Source of the DNA: Mesorhizobium sp. WSM3859
GTDB taxonomy: Bacteria; Pseudomonadota; Alphaproteobacteria; Rhizobiales; Rhizobiaceae
Direction of reading: 5' to 3'
Assembly: GCF_002295065.1 (NCBI RefSeq)
Contig: NZ_NSGG01000002.1
Coordinates: 558,001-622,000 of the forward strand
DNA length: 64,000 nt
In this document: in pieces, positions 46,899-55,044 of the stretch
Layout: each line of letters starts with the position of its first letter
How positions within the stretch are numbered: the stretch's first letter is position 1
The notes under the pieces: generated by a model
What the model was told of the DNA's origin: nothing
Databases searched by the model: none
Seen by the model: the letters and a program-made list of their open reading frames with translations, nothing else
Position numbers and translations under genes: made by a program

Positions 46899-47927
46899 TC
46901 AGCCAGTCTTGCCGCGTGGCGCGGCAGCACGGGCAAGGCGGTCATTTATCGCCTCGCCCAGGCCCTCGAACGGGATCGGTTCGACAGCGATGGTCGTGGC
47001 GCCGCTGCGGTCGAGCGCCTGCATGGCCGCAAAAAGGTTGCTTGCCGCCTCGCGCAGGTCGCCTCTCTCGGAAAGATTGCGCAGCGCAACGGCCTGTTCC
47101 CAGCCCCAGGCGCGTTTGCCGCCGAAAGCGAGCAACGCCTCGCCTTCGGCAATCTTCTCCACGTTCAGCCGCATCGCCGCACCCGGCGCGTAATGCGAGG
47201 CGAGCATGCCGGGCGCTTCGATGCCGGCAGCGCCACGCACCAGTTTCGCGCCGGCCACCGCCTCGATCTCCTCGGCGCCGATGCCGCCGGGCCTGAGCAG
47301 CCGCAATTTGCCATGCTCGACCTTGAGAATGGTCGATTCCAGGCCGACGAGCGTGGCGCCGCCATCGACGACCAGCTTGATCCTGTCACCGAGATCGGCG
47401 GCGACCGCTTGCGCCGTCGTGCCACTGATCTTTCCGGACGAATTGGCGCTGGGGGCGGCGAGCGCCCGGCCGAGCCGCGCGATCAGCTCGCCGCCGAACC
47501 CGCGCGGCATGCGCAGCGCGATCGTGTCCAGCCCCGCGGTGACCAGCGGATGGATGCCGTTGTCCGCGCGCTGCGGCAGCACCAGCGTCAGCGGGCCGGG
47601 CCAGAAGGCTTCGGCCAATCTTGCCGAGAGCGGGTCGAAGCCGGCGATGCGGTCGGCCATCGCGCGATCGGCGACATGGGCGATCAGCGGGTTGAAGCGT
47701 GGCCGGCCCTTGGCCTCGAAAATGCGCGCAACGGCGACGCCGTTGGTGGCATCACCTGCCAGGCCGTAAACCGTCTCGGTCGGGATGGCGACGACGTCGC
47801 CGGCTTGAAGCAACGCCAAAGCCCGCTCAAGCGCCTCGCCAACCGCCAATATCTCAGCCAAATTCGCCACCAGTCCTGATGCATGTTGCCCAATAGTGTG
47901 CAGCGGTTTTGGGACAACAACATGCAT
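46899..47927 (-). CDS. L-threonylcarbamoyladenylate synthase, Sua5 type
   Basis: 342 residues from the ATG at 47927; a GTG near residue 20 is an alternative. Makes threonylcarbamoyl-AMP for the t6A37 modification of ANN-decoding tRNAs. The YrdC/Sua5 domain has IPTETVYGLAGDATN, RPRFNPLIAHV, RMPRG and APSANSSGKIS; the additional Sua5 domain follows with GMLASHYAPGAAMRLN. This two-domain form is the Sua5 type rather than the short TsaC type. The upstream 207 bases hold a palindrome at 47938-47981 and no gene. Confidence 0.93.
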   Translation of the reverse strand: MHVVVPKPLHTIGQHASGLVANLAEILAVGEALERALALLQAGDVVAIPTETVYGLAGDATNGVAVARIFEAKGRPRFNPLIAHVADRAMADRIAGFDPLSARLAEAFWPGPLTLVLPQRADNGIHPLVTAGLDTIALRMPRGFGGELIARLGRALAAPSANSSGKISGTTAQAVAADLGDRIKLVVDGGATLVGLESTILKVEHGKLRLLRPGGIGAEEIEAVAGAKLVRGAAGIEAPGMLASHYAPGAAMRLNVEKIAEGEALLAFGGKRAWGWEQAVALRNLSERGDLREAASNLFAAMQALDRSGATTIAVEPIPFEGLGEAINDRLARAAAPRGKTG

Positions 47928-47937
47928 GAAACAAAAC

Positions 47938-47981
47938 CTAAAGCGCGTCGATTGAATCCATTTCAACGCGACGCGCTTTAG
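47938..47981. repeat. Extragenic palindrome upstream of sua5
   Basis: TAAAGCGCGTCG and CGACGCGCTTTA form a 12-base inverted repeat around a spacer that itself pairs partly (TTGAATCC/ATTTCAA). It lies 11 bases ahead of the sua5 start codon on the plus strand coordinate, so it could influence that gene's mRNA leader. No other copy is seen in the window. Confidence 0.65.
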
Positions 47982-48134
47982 ACATGCCGGTCCCGTAATA
48001 CGGCCGCATCCATCGGGCAAGTGCGCGCATTGGCGATTTATCAATCCCTAAAATGTTAAGTTTCCGCGCAAGCCGGCTTCAATTTGCCGGCGTTAAGGTG
48101 CGGGCCGGTGGTTACGGGCTGGGGAGTTTTCGTC

Positions 48135-48668
48135 ATGCGTTTGCTCGGAGCGTTCGGCATAAGCCTTTTGGCAATGAACGGCGCGGCGCATGCTTCGTCG
48201 ATCGTCGCGCTCGGCGTCTCGACCTCGACGCCTTCAGTGGTCAAGTTGGACGCGATCGATCCGGCCAAGCTGTCGGCGCTCTCCGCGCCATCGTTGATTG
48301 CGCTCGGCGACTACCCCATGCCCGCCGTCACCGACGAAAAGGTCGCGGCTATTCCCGAAAAGCCCGGGCATCAGCCGGCGCCGATGATCATCCGCGGCGG
48401 CATTGTCGGCGGCGCCTTCGCAACGCCTGCCGCGACCGCATCGGCCAAGCCCGCAACGCCGGCAACCGCGGCCACCACGCCGGCGGCCACCACGCCGGCA
48501 AACGGCACTTCGCCGGCAACGCCTGCCGACGGCACCGCGTCCGCTTCGAACGGCAACGACAAGGCCGGCAGCCAGCCGACCGCTACAGCCAATGCGTCGG
48601 GCGGCGCGCAGCCACAGGCCCAGCCGCAAAATGCCCAGCAGCTGCCGCGCGTCGGCAAGGCGATGTAA
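48135..48668 (+). CDS. Secreted Ala/Thr/Pro-rich protein of unknown function
   Basis: 177 residues from the ATG at 48135, with GGGGAG 8 bases upstream. A signal peptide ends near AHA-SSI. Residues 25-95 look ordered (VVKLDAIDPAKLSALSAPSL), but from about 100 the chain is alanine/threonine/proline-rich with tandem TPAATTPANGT-like units, then a glutamine-rich tail ending QLPRVGKAM. Such composition suggests a flexible envelope linker or surface protein. No domain is recognised. It precedes the small secreted protein gene by 101 bases on the same strand. Confidence 0.68.
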   Translation: MRLLGAFGISLLAMNGAAHASSIVALGVSTSTPSVVKLDAIDPAKLSALSAPSLIALGDYPMPAVTDEKVAAIPEKPGHQPAPMIIRGGIVGGAFATPAATASAKPATPATAATTPAATTPANGTSPATPADGTASASNGNDKAGSQPTATANASGGAQPQAQPQNAQQLPRVGKAM

Positions 48669-48769
48669 ATCACACTGGACGCCATCCCGATATGCTAGGC
48701 GCTTGGCACTGTCCGAATCCCGTCATCGGGATCGGGCACGATAGCACTGGCATTTCAAAGGGGGGTTTC

Positions 48770-49159
48770 ATGACTGTTTCGAAAGCAATGGCCGTTGCCG
48801 GGCTGGTGGCGGCAACAGTGCTGGGCGCGGGTTCGGCGCGGGCCGACGATATGCTCGGCTCTTACGTCGCGCGGATTTCCGATCGCGATCATCGGGCCAG
48901 CGACGGCTATCCGCTGAGCAGCGCGGCGCAGATGGTGCGGCAAGACCGCGCCAACTGGCACAAGTTCCACCGGCGCGACGGCGACGACCAGGGCGATCCC
49001 TGGTTCCGCAGCGACGGCTCGCGCGCCGACCTGCAGCGCATGCTGGAACGCGGCGGCGCCATGAGCAGCGCCACAAGGCGCGCCATCGTCAATGGCGAAC
49101 CGTTGATCGAGGTGGATGTCTATTCCGACAGCGTGCGGGTCAGCATAGTGGAAGATTGA
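48770..49159 (+). CDS. Small secreted hypothetical protein
   Basis: 129 residues from the ATG at 48770, preceded by AAGGGGGG. A signal peptide (KAMAVAGLVAATVLGAGSARA) ends before DDM. The mature part is polar and rich in Arg/Asp (RQDRANWHKFHRRDGDDQGD), with a structured end (EPLIEVDVYSDSVRVSIVED). I know of no named family. A GC-rich stem GGGCGACGCG/CGCGCCGCCC at 49206-49232 after the stop may end transcription of this and the preceding gene. Confidence 0.7.
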   Translation: MTVSKAMAVAGLVAATVLGAGSARADDMLGSYVARISDRDHRASDGYPLSSAAQMVRQDRANWHKFHRRDGDDQGDPWFRSDGSRADLQRMLERGGAMSSATRRAIVNGEPLIEVDVYSDSVRVSIVED

Positions 49160-49256
49160 GAGGTCAATCTTCCTGGAGGACTGACGAGCCTAGCCTGACG
49201 AAAAGGGCGACGCGCTCAACGCGCCGCCCCTCATGCCTCACACGACAGGAGACGGC

Positions 49257-49580
49257 TCAGGCCGCTTCTTCTTCGTCATCATCTTCGTCGGCGTCCTCTT
49301 CATCCTCGTCGCCGTCTTCATCCTCGTCATCGGACTCGTCGCCCGAGGCCTTGGCTTCTTCGTCGGCGTCATCGTCTTCGTCTTCGTCGTCATCTTCATC
49401 CTCGTCTTCCGACTCGGCGTCAGTCGAGGCGATGGCCTCCTCTTCGTCGTCTTCGGAAGGACCGGCGGATTCGACCGCCGCCGCAGCGGCGTGGTCGAGG
49501 AGATTTTCGGAAGTGGATTCGATGCCCTCGGCGGCGGCCGGGGTCTCTTCAATCAGGTCGATATCGTCAACGGAATTCAT
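49257..49580 (-). CDS. Extremely acidic low-complexity protein
   Basis: 107 residues with a good ribosome-binding site (GGAGG, 6 bases before the ATG at 49580). The N-terminal third (NSVDDIDLIEETPAAAEGIE) is mixed; from residue 43 onward nearly every residue is Asp, Glu, Ala or Ser, ending in runs of DEDEDDDED. The complementary frames (a serine-rich one and a valine/phenylalanine-rich one) lack such signals and are taken as shadows. Function unknown. Its position after two secreted proteins and before glyS gives no clue. Confidence 0.7.
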   Translation of the reverse strand: MNSVDDIDLIEETPAAAEGIESTSENLLDHAAAAAVESAGPSEDDEEEAIASTDAESEDEDEDDDEDEDDDADEEAKASGDESDDEDEDGDEDEEDADEDDDEEEAA

Positions 49581-49743
49581 GGCATGCCTCCGTGTTTGGG
49601 AACGTATCTTTGTCCCATGCAGAGGTCATCGCCGTATGACTGTAAGCCGACTCCGGCGCATTAAATTTCGGACGCAAAATTGTTCAAGCCTGCCCGTACA
49701 CTAGCGAATACGAGCAGGCCTCAACCGCGCGATTTCTTCGCGG

Positions 49744-52053
49744 TCAGCCGACGATCTTTGAAAAATCCGCGACCTGATCGGTGGCGGCGCGGATGCGGGC
49801 AAGCAGCGCCAGGCGGTTGGCGCGCACGGCCTGGTCCTCATCATTCACGAGAACGCCTTCAAAGAATGAATCAACCGGTTCGCGCAACACGCTAAGGGCC
49901 AGCATGGCGCCGGAAAAATCTTCGTTTTGAATTGCTTGGCCGGCTTCCTTCTCGGCCTGATTCACCGCGGCATAGAGCTTCTTTTCCGCGTCCTCGCGGA
50001 ACAGAGCCGACTCAACGGTCTCGGCCACAGCCGTTTTCTTCTTCTCTTCCGCCGCCAGGATGTTGGCGGCGCGCTTGGTGCCGGCGAGCAGGTTCTTGCC
50101 TTCGTCGGTGTCGAGCAAGGAGCCCAGCGCCTCGACGCGGCGCACGATCTGCAACAGGTCGTCGGACTGCAGCGTGATGACGGCGTCGATCAGATCGTGC
50201 CGCGCGCCCTGGTCGCGGAGGTAGACCTTCAGGCGGTCGTGGAAGAAGGCAAGGAGGTCGGACGACTGATCCGCGCCGCCTTTGAAATTTGCAAAGGCCT
50301 TAGCGAAAACTGACGCCAGCGCCAGGCGAATCCGGTTCTCGATGAGGATCCTGACCACGCCAAGCGCAGCTCGGCGGAGCGCGAACGGATCCTTGCTGCC
50401 GGTCGGCTTCTCATCGATCGCCCAGAAGCCGGTCAGCGTGTCGAGCTTGTCGGCGAGCGCGACCGCGACCGAGACCGGATCGGTCGGCACGCGGTCGGAC
50501 GGACCCTGCGGCTTATAATGCTCCTCGGCGGCCGCGGCCACCGATGCGTGCTCGTCCTGCAGCAGCGCGTATTTGCGGCCCATGGCGCCTTGCAGTTCCG
50601 GAAACTCGCCAACCACTTCGGTCTGCAGATCGGCCTTGGCGAGCACCGCCGCGCGGGCGACAAGCGCGGTAATCTCCCTCCTTGAGGGGGAGATGTCGCC
50701 GAAGGCGACAGAGGGGGTCGTCTCACGTAGAATGCCGAGGCTGTCCGTCGTTGCGGAAGACGCTGGCGCTTCACGCGCGGCGACCCCCTCTGGCCTGCCG
50801 GCCATCTCCCCCTCAAGGGGGGAGATCGACTTCGCGACCACCGGCGCCAGTTCCTCGGCCAGGCGCTTGATACGCTCAACGCGCGCGCCTTGCGTGCCGA
50901 GTTTGGCATGGAAGGTCACGTTGAGATGGTCGAGCCGCGCCATGCGCTGGTCGAGCGGCTTCTTCAGATCCAGGTCGAACTTCGCCGCTGATACGCCCAG
51001 TTGATCGAGATCTGGCAGGTCGCTTTGGTCGGTCCTCCAGAAATAGAGCGCATCGGACAGGCGCGCCCTGACCACCTTGCCGTTGCCGTAGGCGATCTCC
51101 TTGCCGCCGCCCTTCGCCTCGATGTTGGCGACCAGGATGAAGCGATTGGACAGATCGTCGGACGCGCCCTGTGGCCGGGTGACGAAGCATTTCTGGTTGG
51201 CGCGGATGGTGAGGCGGATGACCTCGCCCGGAATGGTGAGGAAATCCTGCTCGAACTCGCCCATCAGCACGACCGGCCATTCGACCAGGCCGGAGACTTC
51301 CTCCAGCAGGCCCTCGTCCTCGACGAGGTCGAGGCCGTTGGCGAAGGCAATGTTGCGGGCATCGGCCAGGATGATCTCCTTGCGCCGGTCCGCGTCGAGC
51401 ACGACCTTGGCCGCTTCGAGCTTCGCCACATAGTCGTCGAAGCGGCGCACGGTGATCGGGCCCGGCGCATGGAAGCGGTGGCCATAGGTGATGTTGCCGG
51501 CGCGGATGCCGTCGATCTCGAAATCGACCACGACCGGCTCCTCGGTCTCCGGGCCGAAGGTGCAGACGATCGACTGCAACGGCCGTACCCAGCGCAGCGA
51601 GCCGGGCTTCGCCGAGGCCGGCCCCCAGCGCATCGATTTCGGCCAGGGGAAGCTCTTGATGATGCCCGGCACCAGCTCGGCGATGATCTCTTCGGCCGCC
51701 CTGCCCGGCTTCGAGATGTGCGCGAGATAGAAATCGCCCTTCTTCGGATCGGAATGGACATGCGCCTCGGCGATCGATGACAGGCCGGCCTTGCGCAGGA
51801 AACCCTGCACCGCCTGCTCGGGCGCCGTGGTCGAGGGACCCTTGATCTCCTCGCGAATGTCCTTCGAGCGCGCCGTCAGGCCGCGGATGTCGAGCGCCAG
51901 GCGCCGCGGCGTCCAATATTCGCGCGCCGCCTCATAGGTGAGACCCGCCTCGACCAGACCGTCGGTCAGCATCTTCCTGAGGTCGCCGGCAGCCTTGCGC
52001 TGCATGCGGGCTGGAATCTCTTCCGAGCGAAGTTCTAGAAGCAGGTCAGGCAT
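49744..52053 (-). CDS. glyS: Glycyl-tRNA synthetase beta subunit carrying an in-frame repeat insertion
   Basis: 769 residues; E. coli GlyS has 689. N-terminal [16 protein letters not shown] and the central catalytic support domain ([19 protein letters not shown]) are normal, as is the C-terminal anticodon-binding part. Around residue 410 the protein contains [20 protein letters not shown], continuing to [12 protein letters not shown], which is a translation of an R4 repeat (50672-50826) without stop codons. The insertion sits between [12 protein letters not shown] and [20 protein letters not shown], which would otherwise join. The start codon is 11 bases from the DUF559 cassette, and GGGAG inside or at the cassette end can serve as its ribosome site. 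Pairs with glyQ, 1 kb upstream. Confidence 0.95.
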   Translation of the reverse strand: MPDLLLELRSEEIPARMQRKAAGDLRKMLTDGLVEAGLTYEAAREYWTPRRLALDIRGLTARSKDIREEIKGPSTTAPEQAVQGFLRKAGLSSIAEAHVHSDPKKGDFYLAHISKPGRAAEEIIAELVPGIIKSFPWPKSMRWGPASAKPGSLRWVRPLQSIVCTFGPETEEPVVVDFEIDGIRAGNITYGHRFHAPGPITVRRFDDYVAKLEAAKVVLDADRRKEIILADARNIAFANGLDLVEDEGLLEEVSGLVEWPVVLMGEFEQDFLTIPGEVIRLTIRANQKCFVTRPQGASDDLSNRFILVANIEAKGGGKEIAYGNGKVVRARLSDALYFWRTDQSDLPDLDQLGVSAAKFDLDLKKPLDQRMARLDHLNVTFHAKLGTQGARVERIKRLAEELAPVVAKSISPLEGEMAGRPEGVAAREAPASSATTDSLGILRETTPSVAFGDISPSRREITALVARAAVLAKADLQTEVVGEFPELQGAMGRKYALLQDEHASVAAAAEEHYKPQGPSDRVPTDPVSVAVALADKLDTLTGFWAIDEKPTGSKDPFALRRAALGVVRILIENRIRLALASVFAKAFANFKGGADQSSDLLAFFHDRLKVYLRDQGARHDLIDAVITLQSDDLLQIVRRVEALGSLLDTDEGKNLLAGTKRAANILAAEEKKKTAVAETVESALFREDAEKKLYAAVNQAEKEAGQAIQNEDFSGAMLALSVLREPVDSFFEGVLVNDEDQAVRANRLALLARIRAATDQVADFSKIVG
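50672..50826. repeat. R4 inverted-repeat element inside the glyS coding sequence
   Basis: Left terminus 50672-50720: ATCTCCCTCCTTGAGGGGGA, GATGTCGCCGAAGGCGAC, AGAGGGGGTCG. Right terminus 50781-50826, inverse: CGACCCCCTCTGGCC, TGCCGGCC, ATCTCCCCCTCAAGGGGGGA. The terminal 46-49 bases match over most positions. The 60-base middle codes for part of the GlyS insert. Edges are set by symmetry, so the exact in-frame length of the insertion may differ by a base or two. Confidence 0.88.
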
Positions 52054-52064
52054 GATTAGGCTCC

Positions 52065-52585
52065 CACCCTCCCCTTGATGGGGAGGGTCGGCGCGTAGCG
52101 CCGGGGCGGGGTGACGGCCTCTCAGCCGCCAATACCTTCGGCACCATCGCGCAGATGCAGGTGTGATTTCCGTTCTTCCACCGCCGCATAAATTGTATCG
52201 AGCACGGAATCCAGTTCGTTTTTTATCTCATGGTTCCAGAAGCGGACGACGCGATAGCCCTGGCTTTCAAACCATCGTGTTCGAACTTCATCATGGCGAA
52301 GTTGATCATCGGCACTGTGGTGGGAGCCATCCACCTCGATAATCAATTTCAGCCGATGGGATAAGAAGTCGGGGTAATAGGCGCCCACAGACGCCTGTCG
52401 GCGGAAATGTGTCCCTTCGACCGGGATGCGCCACAGGTGCCGCCACAGCAGTCGTTCTTCGTCCGTCATCGAGGCGCGAAGCCTTCGTGCGGACTGCAAC
52501 TTGAAACGGTCAAGTTTTGGCATAGGGAAGCGCCAGTCACCCCCACCCGCCGCTTCGCGGCGACCTCCCCCATCAAGGGGGAGGT
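52065..52585. mobile_element. R4-type cassette: DUF559 gene between 49-bp inverted repeats
   Basis: The left terminus 52065-52113 reads CACCCTCCCCTTGATGGGGA, GGGTCGGCGCGTAGCGCCG, GGGCGGGGTG. The right terminus 52537-52585 is its inverse: TCACCCCCACCCGCCGC, TTCGCGGCGACC, TCCCCCATCAAGGGGGAGGT. Each terminus holds two stems (CCCC-TTGAT-GGGG and CGGCGC...GCGCCG) and a G-run, as in the two gene-less R4 elements. The DUF559 gene fills the space between them. The cassette separates glyS from glyQ. No target duplication is obvious by eye. Confidence 0.75.
52122..52523 (-). CDS. DUF559 (Vsr/very-short-patch-repair-like endonuclease fold) protein
   Basis: 133 residues from the ATG at 52523. An open frame continues upstream to 52619, but there it translates the inverted repeat, so it is rejected as coding. 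Motifs of the PD-(D/E)xK-like DUF559 fold: [20 protein letters not shown] (Asp, then Glu-x-Asp), [19 protein letters not shown] and [10 protein letters not shown]. The family resembles Vsr and other small endonucleases; no activity is proven for rhizobial members. The gene runs from one inverted terminus to the other of a 521-bp cassette. Stop and termini are only 8 bases apart. Confidence 0.86.
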   Translation of the reverse strand: MPKLDRFKLQSARRLRASMTDEERLLWRHLWRIPVEGTHFRRQASVGAYYPDFLSHRLKLIIEVDGSHHSADDQLRHDEVRTRWFESQGYRVVRFWNHEIKNELDSVLDTIYAAVEERKSHLHLRDGAEGIGG

Positions 52586-52775
52586 AAGAGCGCATAGCAA
52601 CTCGGCCGGCCCCTGTCACCCTGCATGCCGATCCCCATTTCGATCGATTTCAGGAAATTTTCAGGTCTTCGTCGGGACCGGGCGGGTCCACCCGTCCTAA
52701 GTGCAGACACCCCATGAACCGAACACGGCGCTGAAGCGACACACGCTCAGGCGGAGACCTATTGGCTGAACGACA

Positions 52776-52958
52776 ATGAAGACGGCATCGAGAACCCTGC
52801 AGATCCTGGCGCTCAGCGCCTGCTTCGCCGCCCAGATGCACGGCGTGATCACGATGCCGGGGGTGAGGCAGGCCATGCGCACGATCGACGGCGCGACCGC
52901 GCAGATCGTGTTGCCGGCCGGCGCCGCCACCGAGACCCTGAAAGCCGTACCGGCCTAG
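52776..52958 (+). CDS. Possible small secreted protein in the glyQ-glyS gap
   Basis: 60 residues, MKTASRTLQILALSACFAAQ then MHGVITMPGVRQAMRTIDG. The first 18 residues look like a signal peptide and third-codon positions are G/C-rich, but no ribosome-binding site precedes the ATG, and overlapping frames on the minus strand are equally long. It is kept as a low-confidence call. Apart from this, the cassette end and R3 copy 3, the 531-base stretch 52524-53054 shows nothing. Confidence 0.3.
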   Translation: MKTASRTLQILALSACFAAQMHGVITMPGVRQAMRTIDGATAQIVLPAGAATETLKAVPA

Positions 52959-53056
52959 AGCGATCCACCGTTTCACGGCAACGGTGAATTCGCTCTATCT
53001 TGTTTTGACGCGATTCCGGACGGAAAACCGCTACGCACTTTTCCTGGAATTGCTCT
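52956..53056. repeat. R3 hairpin repeat, copy 3, joined to a second hairpin
   Basis: The first stem is TAGAGCGA...TCGCTCTA with an inner CCACCGTT/AACGGTG pair (52956-52997). The second is the R3 unit, CGATTCCGGACGGAAAACCG, then CTACGCACTTTTCCTGGAAT and TGCTC (53010-53056). The element runs to within a base or two of the glyQ stop codon and is well placed to end glyQ transcription. Confidence 0.75.
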
Positions 53057-54002
53057 AAGCCGCCGCCAGCCCGCCTGCCCGTGTCTTCAGAAACGCCTCG
53101 CCGCAGGCTTTGGCCAGGTTGCGCACACGCAGGATATAGCTTTGCCGCTCGGTGACCGAGATCACGCCGCGCGCGTCGAGCAGGTTGAAGACATGGCTTG
53201 CCTTGATGCACTGGTCGTAGGCCGGAAAGACCATGCGGTGCATGGCCAGATTGTCGCTCGGCTTCGGCGTGCCGGCATCGAGCAGCGCCTTGCACTCGGC
53301 CTCGGCGTCCTCGAAGTGCCTCAGCAGCATCGCGGTGTTGGCGAATTCGAAATTGTGGCGCGAATATTCCTGCTCGGCCTGCAGGAAGACGTCGCCGTAG
53401 GTGACTTTCTCGGCACCCTCGCGGCCGTTGAAATTCAGGTCGTAGACATTGTCGACGCCCTGCACATACATGGCGAGCCGCTCCAGCCCGTAGGTCAACT
53501 CGCCCGCCACCGGCGCGCATTCGATGCCGCAGACCTGCTGGAAATAGGTGAACTGGGAGACTTCCATGCCGTCGCACCAGCACTCCCAGCCAAGCCCCCA
53601 GGCGCCAAGCGTGGGGCTTTCCCAATCGTCCTCGACGAAGCGGATGTCATGCAGCAGCGGATCGACGCCGATCGCTTCCAGCGAGCCGAGATAGAGCTCC
53701 TGCAGGTTCGGCGGATTGGGCTTCAGGATCACCTGGTACTGGTAATAATGCTGCAGGCGGTTGGGGTTCTCGCCATAGCGGCCGTCCTTCGGCCGGCGCG
53801 AGGGCTGGACGTAAGCGGCGTTCCAGCGCAGCGGACCGAGCGCGCGCAAGGTGGTGGCCGGATGGAAGGTGCCGGCGCCGACTTCCATGTCGTAAGGCTG
53901 CAGGATGAGGCAACCATAGTCGGCCCAGTAATTGTGCAAGGTCAGGATCAGCCCCTGGAAGGAGCGGCTGGGATGCATATGTGCGGGGATTTCGATGGTC
54001 AC
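53055..54002 (-). CDS. glyQ: Glycyl-tRNA synthetase alpha subunit
   Basis: 315 residues, the normal length. The alpha subunit carries the class II catalytic site: [62 protein letters not shown] and [18 protein letters not shown] are all intact. It forms an alpha2beta2 enzyme with GlyS. In most genomes glyQ and glyS are adjacent; here 1,001 bases containing the DUF559 cassette and an R3 repeat lie between glyQ stop and glyS start, so coordinated transcription may be affected. Confidence 0.97.
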   Translation of the reverse strand: MTIEIPAHMHPSRSFQGLILTLHNYWADYGCLILQPYDMEVGAGTFHPATTLRALGPLRWNAAYVQPSRRPKDGRYGENPNRLQHYYQYQVILKPNPPNLQELYLGSLEAIGVDPLLHDIRFVEDDWESPTLGAWGLGWECWCDGMEVSQFTYFQQVCGIECAPVAGELTYGLERLAMYVQGVDNVYDLNFNGREGAEKVTYGDVFLQAEQEYSRHNFEFANTAMLLRHFEDAEAECKALLDAGTPKPSDNLAMHRMVFPAYDQCIKASHVFNLLDARGVISVTERQSYILRVRNLAKACGEAFLKTRAGGLAAA

Positions 54003-54170
54003 GGCGGCCTCGGAAAGCGCAGGATGACGCTTCCCTAGTTGTCGAGCCGGCGAGCGTCAAGGCAGTGGCTCACGACCGGCAAGGCGGAAAGCTTTGCGGC
54101 AGGCTGGCCCATTGCCGTCGGGCGTGGGTCGCCGTTTGCTCCGTTCCACGTCAATGACAGAGGTTTCGCC

Positions 54171-54632
54171 ATGTCCGGTCAACTTACCGTCCGCCCTGTC
54201 ACAAGGCAGGATTACGAACAGTGGCTGCCGCTGTGGGACGGCTACAACGCATTTTACGGTCGCTCCGGCCCAACGGCGCTTGCCGGCGAGATCACGCAGA
54301 TGACCTGGTCGCGTTTCTTCGACGCCTATGAGCCGGTGCATGCGCTGGTGGCCGAGCGCGAAGGCAGTCTGCTCGGCCTCGTCCACTATCTCTACCATCG
54401 CTCGACGACATCGATCGCGCCGAGCTGCTATTTGCAGGATCTCTTCACCACGCAGGCCGCGCGCGGCCAGGGAGTCGGCAGGGCGCTGATCGAAGGCGTC
54501 TACGAACGCGCCGGCCGAGCGGGCGCGAACCGCGTCTACTGGCTGACGCATGAGACGAACCACACGGCGATGCAGCTCTACGACAAGGTCGGCGAGAAGT
54601 CCGGGTTCGTGGTTTACAGAAAGATGTTCTAG
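54171..54632 (+). CDS. GNAT family N-acetyltransferase
   Basis: 153 residues from the ATG at 54171, with CAGAGG 6 bases upstream; the open frame to 54039 is rejected. Acetyl-CoA-binding motif A is LQDLFTTQAARGQGVGRALI (R/Q-x-x-G-x-G/A) and the substrate part contains DGYNAFYGR. The C-terminal HTAMQLYDKVGEKSGFVVYR is motif B. The substrate is unknown. It lies alone on the plus strand between glyQ and the R1 element, divergent from glyQ across 168 bases. Confidence 0.9.
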   Translation: MSGQLTVRPVTRQDYEQWLPLWDGYNAFYGRSGPTALAGEITQMTWSRFFDAYEPVHALVAEREGSLLGLVHYLYHRSTTSIAPSCYLQDLFTTQAARGQGVGRALIEGVYERAGRAGANRVYWLTHETNHTAMQLYDKVGEKSGFVVYRKMF

Positions 54633-54742
54633 CTCCTGGATTCAGGGATTTTAAAAGTCGCTTTGGTCGCGGGGCGAGATCTTCGCCGGTGACTTCCCTG
54701 AAATCGGCACAAAGCCGAGGATTGGCCGAAGCCGCTCGAACC

Positions 54743-54924
54743 TCGTCATTCCAGGGCGGAGCAGCCGCGAAAGCGGCGTCGCGGAGACCCTGGAATCCAT
54801 TCCGTGACCCTGATCGAAGGGTGCAGCGGAGCAGAATTCTGCACCGCTGCAGAGTTCGAAAGTCACGGATGGATCCTCGGGTCTGCGCGCGTCGCTTCGC
54901 TCCTTGCTCCGCCCGTGGATGACG
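54743..54924. repeat. R1 MITE-like palindromic element, copy 4
   Basis: Left arm CGTCATTCCAGGGCGGAGCA; the centre is GTGCAGCGGAGCAGAATTCT followed by GCACC; right arm GTCACGGATGGATCCTCGGG then GCTCCGCCCGTGGATGACG. This is the clearest full copy and best shows the arm-centre-arm layout. The remaining parts of 54633-55044 contain no gene. Confidence 0.86.
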
Positions 54925-55044
54925 ATCGCGATAGGCGTCTAGGCCAATCTCCAAAGTGGGGTCGAACCTACCCAAGCTCGGCCGAGCCGAAACGAAAAAC
55001 GGGGCTCGACGAGCCCCGCATTCTTGAACGTCGACGAAAGTCGC

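Noticed and set aside
49156-49704. Serine-rich plus-strand frame over the acidic-protein gene
   Set aside because: It is the complement of Asp/Glu codon runs and has no ribosome-binding site; the minus-strand frame has GGAGG at correct distance.
52122-52523. DUF559 gene as a Vsr partner of a DNA methyltransferase
   Set aside because: No cytosine methyltransferase or restriction gene is near it in the window.
52122-52619. DUF559 protein beginning at 52619
   Set aside because: The additional N-terminal residues are a translation of the inverted repeat; the family domain starts after the ATG at 52523.
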